Shown here one piece after another: positions 9,474 to 17,980 of a DNA stretch of 64,000 nucleotides. Numbering within the stretch: position 1 is the first letter of the stretch; every line of letters begins with the position of its first letter. Position numbers and translations under genes: made by a program. Under the pieces are notes generated by a model. It was given only the letters and a program-made list of their open reading frames with translations. It was not told the origin of the DNA and did not search any database. Source of the DNA: Fibrobacter sp. (lineage in GTDB: Bacteria; Fibrobacterota; Fibrobacteria; Fibrobacterales; Fibrobacteraceae); the NCBI RefSeq assembly GCF_017545445.1, contig NZ_JAFWOM010000027.1:1-64000 (forward strand), read 5' to 3'.

Positions 9474-10793
9474 ATGAAGAATAAACTTTTCACAACCCTC
9501 GTTGTCTTCGGGCTTTCCTTCATTGCTTGGAACTGCTCCGGTGACCCGGCTTCACCCATACCAAACCAGAATCCCGCTTACAATCCAACAGATTTAAGTA
9601 GTTCCGCAATTGTACCAGTCGCGCTTTCCAGCAGCTCCATCGCAACAACTCCGATGAGTTCCGTGACCGCTCCGGTCACGGTTTCCAGCAGTTCGGTAAC
9701 GAGCCCCGTTATCGCAAGTTCAAGCTCCGTAGTAGCACCCGCATCATCTGCACAAAAAACGCAAAGCAGTTCCTCGGTCGCAAACAAGCAGAGCAGTTCT
9801 TCTCAGCAACAGGCAAAATCCTCCTCTGCCAAATCAACAAAGCAATGTAACGGCCAATGCTACGACAGCGCCTCGGACAAATGCGTTGGATATCATGATC
9901 AACAAACTGGTCCCAAAGGCGAAAAATACGCCTACAATGAATCTTGCAAAATAAACTGCTATTACGATCCCAACAATAAAAATTGCGAAAGCATGGCGGC
10001 TTCCAAACCGGCAAGCAGCCAATCTCAACAACCGAAGTCTTCTTCTAGCAAGACTGTTGCATCTTCTACATCCAACTTAGAAACGAGCGTCGAACTCAAG
10101 TACATCTCCGGTGGCAGAAGCGGAAAGGGTTTCGCAAGCCGTTACTGGGACTGCTGCAAGCCCCACTGCTCTTGGCCCGAACACGCCCACGGCAATTACT
10201 CCAAGCAGTGCACCAACAAAGGCACTAAAGAAAGCACCGACTGGGGTGGCGGAAGCGTCTGTAGTGGCGGCGGCCTCATGACCTGCACAAGCCAGATTCC
10301 TATAATCGTGAATGACAGCCTCGCCTACGCTTTCGCGGCAGTGCCCGCAGCAGACGGCGGTTCGTGCGGCAAGTGCTATGCCCTCAAGTTTGACGGCAAG
10401 GGCAAGTACGAAAGTAAAATGAACCACTCGAAACTCAAAGGCAAGATTCTCGTCGTCATGGCAACGAACATCGGTGGCGACGTTCAGCAAGGCCAGTTCG
10501 ACGTGATGATTCCGGGCGGCGGTGTCGGCTTGTTCAACGGTTGTGCCAGCATGGGTTGGGGCAATCAGGGCAAACAATACGGTGGTCTCCTCTCCGACGG
10601 CTGCGAAGGCGACAGCAAAGGATACACCGCACGTAAAGATTGCCTTGCTGAAAAGTGCGAAAAAGCCTTTGCCAACGACGCAAAAGCAAAAGAAGGCTGT
10701 ATGTTCCTTGCAACATGGATGGAAGCCGCTGGCAACCCGACACACGAATACAAAGAAGTGGAATGCCCGGCTGGCCTCAAAGCCCAATACTAA
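9474..10793 (+). CDS. GH45 endoglucanase lipoprotein
   Basis: The 439-residue protein starts MKNKLFTTLVVFGLSFIAWN with lipobox Cys21. Two serine-rich linkers bracket a short Cys-containing segment (about residues 120-170, CNGQCYDSASDKC), possibly a small disulfide module. The GH45 domain follows, with SRYWDCC at about residue 221 and FDVMIPGGGVG. Catalytic residues are kept. It is the third of the cluster and lacks the middle beta domain of the second enzyme. Confidence 0.92.
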   Translation: MKNKLFTTLVVFGLSFIAWNCSGDPASPIPNQNPAYNPTDLSSSAIVPVALSSSSIATTPMSSVTAPVTVSSSSVTSPVIASSSSVVAPASSAQKTQSSSSVANKQSSSSQQQAKSSSAKSTKQCNGQCYDSASDKCVGYHDQQTGPKGEKYAYNESCKINCYYDPNNKNCESMAASKPASSQSQQPKSSSSKTVASSTSNLETSVELKYISGGRSGKGFASRYWDCCKPHCSWPEHAHGNYSKQCTNKGTKESTDWGGGSVCSGGGLMTCTSQIPIIVNDSLAYAFAAVPAADGGSCGKCYALKFDGKGKYESKMNHSKLKGKILVVMATNIGGDVQQGQFDVMIPGGGVGLFNGCASMGWGNQGKQYGGLLSDGCEGDSKGYTARKDCLAEKCEKAFANDAKAKEGCMFLATWMEAAGNPTHEYKEVECPAGLKAQY

Positions 10794-10838
10794 TTACATA
10801 AAAGGGCGCCCGCCACAGCGGGCGACATAAGAGATTAA

Positions 10839-10866
10839 AAAGCACCCCGCAAGGGTGCTTTTTTAT
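10839..10866 (+). terminator. Rho-independent terminator
   Basis: AGCACCC and GGGTGCT pair around a short loop, followed by a T-run. It follows the third GH45 gene. Confidence 0.85.
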
Positions 10867-11005
10867 TTGCCAAAGAACTCAAGCGTCAAATGAGATTAGC
10901 CAAGGCCTCCGGCCCTCGCTCAAATTGATTTTTTAAGAAAAAATATTTATTTTGAAGTGAAAATTTGCAAAATTCAAGACCATATTGAAGAAAATTTTGG
11001 AATTC

Positions 11006-11276
11006 GTACCTATAAATTGCTGTTTTATGCCCTTTTATCGGTACAAAACAGGTTATTTCCATTCCAGTAAGGCAACGTCAAGACAAATTCTATTAAACTT
11101 GAACCTATAAACAACCCATAAATTCGTTTTTATAGGTATTTTTACACTTAATTTACATGTAAAAACAGAAAAGTGTACCTATAAAAGTGATGGTTTTCAG
11201 GGATTTATAGGTACGAAAATAAAAAACGAAGTTCTCAGTACCTATAAATATTCATTTTCATCTGTTTTATAGGTAC
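11006..11276. repeat. Cluster of four GTACCTATAAA / TTTATAGGTAC inverted repeats
   Basis: Four hairpin-capable units of about 39 bases: 11006-11044, 11101-11138, 11175-11214 and 11238-11276. Each has a left arm (GTA)CCTATAAA and a right arm TTTATAGGTA(C), with a loop of about 17-20 unrelated bases. They fill the gap between the convergent third GH45 gene and htpX. There is no coding potential. Function unknown. Confidence 0.75.
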
Positions 11277-11346
11277 AGACACCCTAAATTCAACAGCCAT
11301 CAACCAATGACCATCGACTAACGACCATTGACCAATAACCATACCG

Positions 11347-12399
11347 CTAGAACTGCTCTAGCAGCTTGATGCGTTCGGGCGTGTCCGGGTGCGTGCTGAA
11401 AATAATATTCAGCTTTGCGACAAGCCCGCTCAGCATGCCATCGTCTTCTTCGTCAGGGTGGACAATGTAAAGCTGCGCCACGTCATCGCGACCGACACTC
11501 GAAAGCCCAGGCTCCGCAGAAATCTTCCGCAACGCCGACGCAAGAGCCAGCGGATCGCCACAAAGCTCGGCGCCACCTGCATCGGCGACGTATTCACGCT
11601 TACGCGAAATCGCAAGACGTGTCATGGTACTGACAAAATAAGCAACCGAAGAAACGAGCAACGCGACAAGAAGAATGACAAGAACGATAAAGAGGCCTCC
11701 CCCATTCTTGCTGCGCCTCCGCGAACCGGACGAATTGAGAAGCCCGCCAATCATGCGGATTGAAATCGTCATGAGCGTCGAGAGAATCCCGACAAACACA
11801 ATGCACACGACCAAGAGGCGCGTATCGCGGTTTTTGATATGCGTAAGCTCGTGCCCCACGACTGCCGAAAGCTCTCTATCATCTAACTTGTTTATAATTC
11901 CAGTCGTAAGCGTCACCGTATAGGACTGGATATCAATACCGCTTGCGAAAGCGTTCAAGTTCGGGTCGTCAATAATGTTGATTTGCGGCATCTCGATGCC
12001 GCCCGCAATGCAGAGATTCTCGACGATGTTATAGACGCGCACGTTCTCCTTGCGTTCAAGCGGACGCGCATGAGTCGCATGCCGAATGATAGACGTATTC
12101 GCAAAATAGGCGATGATAAACCACAATGCGGTAATCCCAATCGTATAGGGAAGTGCTATACGGAAATATTCCCACACCAAATCCCAATGGAAACCGGCAG
12201 AGGCAAAATCGCGGCAGGCTTTCCGCAAATTCTCCGATTCTAGACCATAGCCCTGCATACTGCAAAAAATTCCGAGCCAATCCAGCAGCATGATGAACGC
12301 AAGCACCATCGCCAAAAGAATCACCGGGAACATACAAAGCAGAATAGCCGTATTACGGTTATTCCGCCAAATCTGAGTCTGGATACCGACGTATTTCAT
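11347..12399 (-). CDS. htpX: HtpX-like M48 zinc metalloprotease
   Basis: This 350-residue membrane protein has hydrophobic segments at about 17-42, 80-100 and 205-265. The zinc motif HELTH is at 183-187 and a later EYVADAGGAEL segment gives the third ligand. HtpX-type proteases degrade damaged membrane proteins. It lies downstream of lemA in the same direction, a frequent pairing. The 127 bases between them carry a large inverted repeat, so co-transcription is likely but unproven. Confidence 0.9.
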   Translation of the reverse strand: MKYVGIQTQIWRNNRNTAILLCMFPVILLAMVLAFIMLLDWLGIFCSMQGYGLESENLRKACRDFASAGFHWDLVWEYFRIALPYTIGITALWFIIAYFANTSIIRHATHARPLERKENVRVYNIVENLCIAGGIEMPQINIIDDPNLNAFASGIDIQSYTVTLTTGIINKLDDRELSAVVGHELTHIKNRDTRLLVVCIVFVGILSTLMTISIRMIGGLLNSSGSRRRSKNGGGLFIVLVILLVALLVSSVAYFVSTMTRLAISRKREYVADAGGAELCGDPLALASALRKISAEPGLSSVGRDDVAQLYIVHPDEEDDGMLSGLVAKLNIIFSTHPDTPERIKLLEQF

Positions 12400-12411
12400 G
12401 AGCAGTTGGAA

Positions 12412-12524
12412 GTAGGAAGTAGACAGTAGGCAGTGGTTAGGAAAATAATCGCGGCTTCGCCGCCCTATATAACGCGCGACACCAGTCGCGCCATTATTTC
12501 ACTGTCTACTGCCTACTGTCTACT
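12412..12524. repeat. Large inverted repeat between lemA and htpX
   Basis: The left arm (about 12417-12449, AGTAGACAGTAGGCAGTG and on to AATAAT) pairs with the right arm (about 12493-12524, ending CTGCCTACTGTCTACT). Inside are two smaller hairpins, GCGGCTTCGCCGC and GCGCGACACCAGTCGCGC. It may be a processing or attenuation structure between the two genes, or a dispersed repeat. Confidence 0.6.
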
Positions 12525-12526
12525 CA

Positions 12527-13087
12527 TTAAAACTTCACTTCCGGTGCTTTCTCTAATGTGGCCCTGTTTTCCGTAGCCTCGTACATAGCGGCACGCTTAA
12601 AATTGAACATACCCGCAAGGATGTTGCTCGGGAAAACTTCGCAAGCGTTGTTGAATTCGCGAGTCGCGGAATTGAAGAAACGGCGAGCAGCGGCAAGCTT
12701 GTTCTCAATGTCCGAAAGCTCCGTCTGCAACTGCAAGAAGTTCTGGTTCGCCTTGAGTTCCGGGTAAGCTTCCAGCGAAACCTTGAGTCCGGAAAGGGCG
12801 CTGCTCATCGCCTTGTCAGCGGCAACCTTCTCGTCAATCGTCGAGGCGCTCATCGCGGCAGTACGTGCCGCAGTCACCTTTTCGAGCACATCCTTTTCGT
12901 GGGCGGCGTACCCCTTGACCGTCGAAACAAGCTGCGGCACAAGATCATAACGCTGTTTGAGCTGCACGTCAATGTTTGCGAACGCATTTTCGCGATTGTT
13001 GCGGAGCTTCACCAGTCCGTTGTACATAGAAACGCCCCAAATTACAAGAATAACGGCAACGATAATTACGATTATTCCAATCGTCAT
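12527..13087 (-). CDS. lemA: LemA family protein
   Basis: A 186-residue protein with one N-terminal membrane helix (IGIIVIIVAVILVIWGVSMY) followed by the LemA core: NGLVKLRNN, NAFANIDVQLKQRYDLVPQL, VKGYAAHEKDVLE and FNFKRAAMYEA. The helical domain faces outside the cytoplasm in this family; the molecular role is poorly defined. The genetic link with htpX fits an envelope quality-control function. Confidence 0.92.
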   Translation of the reverse strand: MTIGIIVIIVAVILVIWGVSMYNGLVKLRNNRENAFANIDVQLKQRYDLVPQLVSTVKGYAAHEKDVLEKVTAARTAAMSASTIDEKVAADKAMSSALSGLKVSLEAYPELKANQNFLQLQTELSDIENKLAAARRFFNSATREFNNACEVFPSNILAGMFNFKRAAMYEATENRATLEKAPEVKF

Positions 13088-13260
13088 AGAATCTCCTTTT
13101 TATACCTTACATCGGGAATATATAAAAAAACGGAAAACAAATAAAAAATCAATTTTAAATGTTTATGAAACGCTTTTGTTTCATATTTTAATTTCGTATA
13201 AAATATTTATATAAAATCTTCACTTTTTAGTGCAAAAAACGCAATTTTTGTTTTATTTTT

Positions 13261-14109
13261 ATGAATATGAAACCGATTACCGAATATCAAGATTACCGCC
13301 AATACATGCGAGATTTCTATGCCGAGCGCAAGAGAAGCTCGTATTTCACCTGGCGAAAATTCGCAAGTCTCGCAGGATTTGCTTCATCGGCGTATCTGAA
13401 ACTGGTCAGCGACGGACAGACAACCCTCAGCAAGCCGGGAATTCCAAAAGTCGCACGCGCCATGGGTCTCGAAGGGTTCGACTACACCTATTTCACCCTG
13501 CTCGTAAAATTCGGGAACGCCAAAAACGACGACGAAAAAGAATCCGCCTTGAGCGAACTCGAACACGAAGCACGCATGAACAAAATCCGCATAGTCGATG
13601 CGGACGCGTTCCGCTACTACGAAACGCCCGCCTGCCCCATCATTCGAGAACTCGCCCCCATCATGCCGGGAGCAACATTTGGCGAAATTGCATCCAAAAT
13701 AAGGCAAGGCGTTACAGCCGCCGAAGTCCGCGAAATCTTGCAGTTCCTCGTCAATGCAAACCTGCTCCAGAAAAACGCGGACGGGACTTACGAACAAACG
13801 CAAAAAACGGTTAGAGGCTCCAAGGAAGCAATTCCTCTTGCCATACGCACCATGAACAGGAAAATGAGCGAACTTGCGGTACGGTCCATCATCAAGGATT
13901 CCGTGGAAGAACGCAATTTTTCCGGCATCACCATGGGCATCGACAAACCCACTTACGACCGCATCACCGAGGAAATCGACATTTTCCGCAAAAAGATTGT
14001 TGACATCGCCAACGAATGCCAAACCATCGACCAAGTTTATCAAATGAACTTACAAATATTCCCTCTTACGGACAAAATAGAATCTTCGGATTCAAGGAAG
14101 GAGAAATGA
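13261..14109 (+). CDS. TIGR02147-type Fibrobacter paralogous protein
   Basis: The 282-residue protein begins MNMKPITEYQDYRQYMRDFY. It has the hallmarks of the TIGR02147 family: an N-terminal segment with a helix-turn-helix look (FTWRKFASLAGFASSAYLKL) followed by a long helical region. There is no signal peptide, so it is cytoplasmic. It overlaps the start of a FISUMP lipoprotein gene by 4 bases (ATGA), so the two are probably translated together. A regulatory role is plausible but not shown. Confidence 0.85.
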   Translation: MNMKPITEYQDYRQYMRDFYAERKRSSYFTWRKFASLAGFASSAYLKLVSDGQTTLSKPGIPKVARAMGLEGFDYTYFTLLVKFGNAKNDDEKESALSELEHEARMNKIRIVDADAFRYYETPACPIIRELAPIMPGATFGEIASKIRQGVTAAEVREILQFLVNANLLQKNADGTYEQTQKTVRGSKEAIPLAIRTMNRKMSELAVRSIIKDSVEERNFSGITMGIDKPTYDRITEEIDIFRKKIVDIANECQTIDQVYQMNLQIFPLTDKIESSDSRKEK

Positions 14110-15359
14110 ACATGAAAAAGACAATACAACTGATTCCGTTATGTGCAGCACTATTCTGGGCCTGTTCAGATTCTCCGGACGTGACTGGAACCACCATAAT
14201 CGACAATACGATGAGTCAAAATGAAAGTTCTTCGAGCGAAATCCAAGGACAGGAATCCTCGTCGAGCACACCGCAATCCAGCGCTCAAGCAAAATCGTCG
14301 TCCAGTCAGCAGCCGCCGAAACTCTCGTCGTCCAGCGTAACAACGTCATCGGCGAGCCAACCGCCTTCGAGTTCCGCAGGCACCCAAGAAGCGTCACCCG
14401 CTTTTGCTAAAGACACGAAAAACGGCTTTAAGTTAGGCTCTTGCATTGCTTCTGGTTTGGAACCCTTGCCGATACGCGCCGTTCCAATCGCAAGTCTCGC
14501 AGAAGCATCTTCAGGAGAAATGCCCAAAGCGTACATCCTTAACGATGGCGAGGGGCATTACCAAGTGATGGCCTTGAACGTAAGAGATTACTGCCTCGTC
14601 GAAGCGGACCTTTTGACAAAACGTTCCGGCGACACCTTACAAATTGATTATGGAGTCGTCCATTCAGAAACGACATGCACATGCTATAGCGACCACTGGT
14701 TTGATATCGAACCCGAAAATGCGAACGTGAAGTTTATCCAAATCATGTTCTTCAACAGAACCACATACCAAGTCAGTGACGGGCCGGCTCCGGAACCATC
14801 GAAAACAACACCGACAGATTCCACTGCAGCGCAAAACGATTCTGTTTTAACAGATACGCGTGACGGAAAAACATATAAAATCGTCAAGCTCGGCGAAAAA
14901 ATTTGGATGGCCGAAAACCTCAACTACGAAATGGATGACGGCGTCAAGAGCTGGTGCAACGGCAACAAGAAAGAAAACTGCGACAAGTATGGTCGTTTAT
15001 ACACATACAAGTCCGCAACCTACGCATGCCCTACCGGATGGCACCTGCCCGAAGTTGAAGAATGGCCCGAAAGAGGAAATGGCGGACACCCCGCATTCCT
15101 CAACTACGCCGTCGTAGGTTGGTATGGTGGAAAAGACACATACGGCTTTTCCATCCTGCCCGCCGGGAATTACTCTGCCAAATCCCAGTATTTCTTTGAA
15201 CCGGGCGGCGGCACCACCTATTTCTGGACAATGACGATAGACACGCGAAACAATAACTGCGCTACAATGATTCATTTCGGCAGCGGTTCCGAAGGAATGG
15301 TCAGCGTCTGTGCAAGCGACGAGAACGACGGACTGTCCGTCCGCTGCTTGAAGGATTAA
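14106..15359 (+). CDS. FISUMP-domain lipoprotein
   Basis: The start at 14106 follows AAGGAAGGAG and gives a lipoprotein signal (KKTIQLIPLCAALFWAC). A Ser-rich linker (about residues 38-95) leads to an unassigned domain (about 105-215) and the C-terminal FISUMP domain (about 250-417) with DGKTYKIVKLGEKIWMAENL, YGRLYTYKSA, CPTGWHLP and the ending LSVRCLKD. This domain is abundant in Fibrobacter secreted proteins; its function is not established. It is coupled to the TIGR02147 gene. Confidence 0.88.
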   Translation: MNMKKTIQLIPLCAALFWACSDSPDVTGTTIIDNTMSQNESSSSEIQGQESSSSTPQSSAQAKSSSSQQPPKLSSSSVTTSSASQPPSSSAGTQEASPAFAKDTKNGFKLGSCIASGLEPLPIRAVPIASLAEASSGEMPKAYILNDGEGHYQVMALNVRDYCLVEADLLTKRSGDTLQIDYGVVHSETTCTCYSDHWFDIEPENANVKFIQIMFFNRTTYQVSDGPAPEPSKTTPTDSTAAQNDSVLTDTRDGKTYKIVKLGEKIWMAENLNYEMDDGVKSWCNGNKKENCDKYGRLYTYKSATYACPTGWHLPEVEEWPERGNGGHPAFLNYAVVGWYGGKDTYGFSILPAGNYSAKSQYFFEPGGGTTYFWTMTIDTRNNNCATMIHFGSGSEGMVSVCASDENDGLSVRCLKD

Positions 15360-15699
15360 ACAGAATAAACACGAATCTTAGGCAAGGTTCCGATTAAAAG
15401 GTATGTGTAGAATTTGCACATGCCTATTTTCGTTCCGACATATTCCATCACGTCACCACCTTATTTAAAATTCGCGCTATTCGCTTGTTGTTGCTACTCT
15501 CGTGCTAACGGTTGTTGACAAAATGAATTCAAAACAAAATATCTCTTGCTTTTCTGAAAAGAGTTTTTTAAATTAAGCACATACGTTTTTGAAGATGCAA
15601 GACATTTTCAAGAATTTTGTTTGCTATATCGTTTTCTATATCCTTTGCTATATGAAATTGCGTGCCAGTTCACCTTGAATAATTGGCCCCACAAAACCC
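15360..15699. other. Intergenic stretch, nothing firmly identified
   Basis: AT-rich. Near 15625-15660 there are three GCTATAT/CTATAT words (GCTATATCG, CTATATCC, GCTATATG) just before the next gene, possibly operator-like. No gene or clear terminator was found. Confidence 0.3.
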
Positions 15700-16752
15700 A
15701 TGGAAAACGAAAAAAAGACTTCCAAACGAAAACACGATGCATTCTTTCGTTGGCTGTTTGCCGACACAACTCATGTCCGCTACTTGCTTGAACTTGCAGC
15801 GAAAGTAAATCATGATATCGACATGTTCCTGACGCAGGTCAATCTTGATACACTCATGCGTATTCCCGATTCCTATTCGGAAGTTGACGATACCGGCGAA
15901 GCTGATTTGGCGTTCCGCGTGAACGTTTCAACAGGAGCCCCGATTCTCGTCGGAATCCTACTGGAGCACAAATCAGGTCGCGACCCCACAATCTTCGACC
16001 AGATCTCCAAATACATCCATTCCGTCATGAAAATTCAGGACAAGAACCGGATTTTCAGCGGAATCCCGACGATGGCGATAATATTCTACAACGGACGTGA
16101 CAACTGGAATCCGCTCAGAATCCTCGAAAAATCCTATCCGGATTACTTCCGCGGAAAGGTGCTGCCGTTCCAGTGCACGTTCGTGAACATGGCGAACATT
16201 CCCGACAGCGACTGTCTCGCCTGCGAAGATATCGCAACCGGCATGGGGATAATCGCACTGAAACATGCATTCAACAAAGATAAGCTGCTGGAACTCTTGC
16301 CGCAGTTCTGCAAGTTCTTGGATAAAATGCCGCGAAACGAGGCGTCTTGCCTGCTTGAAAAAACAAGTATATATTTAATGGAGTATCTTGGAAAAGATTT
16401 CCTAAAGGAGCTGAACATGGCGTTCGTAAGCATCGGACAAAAATACGGTTTCGTAAGCATTGGCGATTATTTCCGACAGCAAATGGCAGAAGAACGTCAA
16501 CAGATGGCAGAAGAACGTCAACAGATGACAGAAGAACGTCAACAGATGACAGAAGAACGTCAACAGATGACAGAAGAACGTCAACAGATGACAGAAGAAC
16601 GTCAGCAACTTGAAGAGAAACTCGACCAAGAACGTCAAAAAGCCGAAGAAGAAAAGCTCCGTACGGCTCGTGCGCTTTACGAAGACGGTGTTCCCATAGA
16701 AACTCTTGTCAAAAGATTCAATCTTACAGAAGAACAGATTCTAGGGAAATAA
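15700..16752 (+). CDS. Rpn-type PD-(D/E)XK nuclease / transposase_31-like protein
   Basis: A 350-residue protein whose N-terminus matches Rpn/YhgA-like proteins: HDAFFRWLFADTTHVRYLLE, EADLAFRV, GILLEHKSGRD (the E-x-K part of the nuclease core) and FYNGRDNWNP. Members promote RecA-independent DNA exchange and some act in phage defence. Residues about 260-305 are a heptad repeat, QQMTEER, repeated six times, which should form a coiled coil for oligomerisation. The C-terminus (ALYEDGVPIETLVKRFNLTE) looks like a small helix-turn-helix. A terminator follows. Confidence 0.85.
   Translation: MENEKKTSKRKHDAFFRWLFADTTHVRYLLELAAKVNHDIDMFLTQVNLDTLMRIPDSYSEVDDTGEADLAFRVNVSTGAPILVGILLEHKSGRDPTIFDQISKYIHSVMKIQDKNRIFSGIPTMAIIFYNGRDNWNPLRILEKSYPDYFRGKVLPFQCTFVNMANIPDSDCLACEDIATGMGIIALKHAFNKDKLLELLPQFCKFLDKMPRNEASCLLEKTSIYLMEYLGKDFLKELNMAFVSIGQKYGFVSIGDYFRQQMAEERQQMAEERQQMTEERQQMTEERQQMTEERQQMTEERQQLEEKLDQERQKAEEEKLRTARALYEDGVPIETLVKRFNLTEEQILGK
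16480..16605 (+). repeat. Six in-frame 21-bp tandem repeats
   Basis: Six copies of a 21-base unit (CAGATGACAGAAGAACGTCAA and close variants) lie in frame in the Rpn-type gene, encoding QQMTEER heptads. Such near-identical repeats can gain or lose copies by slippage without shifting the frame. Confidence 0.9.
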
Positions 16753-16769
16753 TCCCAATTACATCATTT

Positions 16770-16800
16770 AAAAAGAACCCACCGAAGTGGGTTCTTTTTT
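16770..16800 (+). terminator. Rho-independent terminator
   Basis: AAAGAACCCAC pairs with GTGGGTTCTTT around CGAA, followed by a T-run. It ends the Rpn-type gene. Confidence 0.88.
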
Positions 16801-16812
16801 AAAGTTTCAATA

Positions 16813-16844
16813 AAAAAGCGCACACTCATTTCCGAGTATGCGCT
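16813..16844 (-). terminator. Rho-independent terminator for the UDG-like operon
   Basis: On the minus strand AGCGCATACTC pairs with GAGTGTGCGCT, followed by a T-run. It sits 34 bases after the stop of the 71-residue peptide gene and closes that operon. Confidence 0.85.
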
Positions 16845-16877
16845 AAGTACGTCCACAACACATCTTACGTACTTTTT

Positions 16878-17093
16878 TTATAACAAGCTGTTAATACCTT
16901 CAAGAATGCCGGTCGCAAGCTTGAAAGGGGCGCAAAACACTTCTCCAGCAACATTGACAACCGTTTTTCCGATATCTTCGCTATTATCAATGATTTCCTT
17001 CGTTACCGTACTTGCAATAGCAGTTGCCAAAACGGGTGCAGCGTCCGCTACAATTTTCTTTGCCGCAATGGCGGCGATAGTTTCTATTGGCAT
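16878..17093 (-). CDS. Small alanine-rich amphipathic protein, unknown function
   Basis: The 71-residue product (MPIETIAAIAAKKIVADAAP onward) is rich in Ala, Ile and Val with scattered charged residues. It could form amphipathic or membrane-associated helices. A good ribosome binding site (TAGGAG) precedes the ATG. It is the last gene of the micropeptide/UDG-like operon, 22 bases after the UDG-like gene and before a terminator. I do not recognise a family; bacteriocin-like, toxin and structural roles are all open. Confidence 0.65.
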   Translation of the reverse strand: MPIETIAAIAAKKIVADAAPVLATAIASTVTKEIIDNSEDIGKTVVNVAGEVFCAPFKLATGILEGINSLL

Positions 17094-17115
17094 ATAGGTT
17101 TCTCCTATTTTTTAG

Positions 17116-17811
17116 TTATCGGCCGCAATTTACTGCCGACATGACGGTTTGAAGGCCGAACATGTTGACAAGAGCACCAGGGGCCCAATATTTTTGGAAT
17201 TCGGCTTCGTTTCTGTTATATACCCTTGCCGAAGGATGAGGAACACAGTGGAATTTTGGAGCCAAGACTGTCTTCGTTTTCAACCCGTTAGCCCATTTAT
17301 AGCCTTTAGCGGCTTCACCGCACAAAACTACCTGCTCGGTACCATTGACGATGATCGAGTTGGCAGTATTTGCGCAGTGAAGGTAAGCACCGTGTTTTCC
17401 TTGAACAAGGGGCCCCTTGCCTAAGAATACATACGAAGCGTTTAAGAAAACAATACGCTGCTTGAGAAGTTTCTCAAAGAGAATCTTGACATCGTTGCCG
17501 CGCCAGGCATGGATATCCACGCCTAACGAACGAAAGATGACTCCTCCAGAAAGGGAACTCGCCGTTTTGGCGATAGTCGGCTTTGCAAACGGTATGCCAA
17601 TCGCCTCTTCTGGATAAGGGTCTCGACCCACAATGGCCAACTTAATTGGTGCAGAGTTTCCGCGTGCATGTTCAAGTTCAATCAGGTCCAGTGCCGTTTC
17701 TAAATATTCCCATAGAGTGGCTGACTGGCTTTTGATGCTTGCGGAACCACAACAGAGCTGGCAAAAGGAATCGTGGCAAGTACCAATGACGGGGGTAATC
17801 AAACGATTCAT
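17116..17811 (-). CDS. Uracil-DNA-glycosylase-superfamily-like protein
   Basis: The start at 17811 (MNRLITPVIGTCHDS) is chosen because it immediately follows the stop of a 21-codon ORF; a longer frame extends to 17856 but overlaps that ORF. The 231-residue product has the four landmarks of UDG folds: GRDPYPE at 62-68 (compare GQDPYH), FLNASYVF at 122-129, VVLCGEAAKGY at 161-171 and PHPSARVYNR at 191-200 (compare HPSP). The Asp and His used in catalysis are present. It is shorter and more divergent than housekeeping Ung. The context of micropeptides suggests a specialised, perhaps defence-related, role rather than general repair. This is inference. Confidence 0.72.
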   Translation of the reverse strand: MNRLITPVIGTCHDSFCQLCCGSASIKSQSATLWEYLETALDLIELEHARGNSAPIKLAIVGRDPYPEEAIGIPFAKPTIAKTASSLSGGVIFRSLGVDIHAWRGNDVKILFEKLLKQRIVFLNASYVFLGKGPLVQGKHGAYLHCANTANSIIVNGTEQVVLCGEAAKGYKWANGLKTKTVLAPKFHCVPHPSARVYNRNEAEFQKYWAPGALVNMFGLQTVMSAVNCGR

Positions 17812-17812
17812 A

Positions 17813-17878
17813 TTAAAGACCCTTCGCAATTTCTTTAATGACTTCGCGAACAGCAATAGAAACGATGAGTTCGAACAT
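17813..17878 (-). CDS. 21-residue micropeptide ORF upstream of UDG-like gene
   Basis: MFELIVSIAVREVIKEIAKG plus one Leu. The ATG at 17878 is preceded by AAAAGGAG at good spacing, and the stop is directly followed by the UDG-like start (TAATATG), indicating translational coupling. The sequence is an amphipathic helix with alternating hydrophobic and charged residues, like small membrane-active peptides. It may be a functional peptide or a leader that couples translation. Confidence 0.5.
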   Translation of the reverse strand: MFELIVSIAVREVIKEIAKGL

Positions 17879-17926
17879 AAAAAAATGCTCCTTTTTTTTG
17901 TGGTTAATGATTAGGTTTGAAGTGGA

Positions 17927-17971
17927 TTAGTCCACTAGAGAGTTGATTATCAGAGCAGCTAGAATAAACAC
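17927..17971 (-). CDS. Possible 14-residue GTG micropeptide ORF
   Basis: GTG start, product MFILAALIINSLVD, hydrophobic. AAGGAC precedes it and overlaps the stop of the 30-residue ORF. Very short, so it could be chance; listed because it lies in a chain of similar ORFs. Confidence 0.22.
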   Translation of the reverse strand: MFILAALIINSLVD

Positions 17972-17980
17972 GACGAGTCC

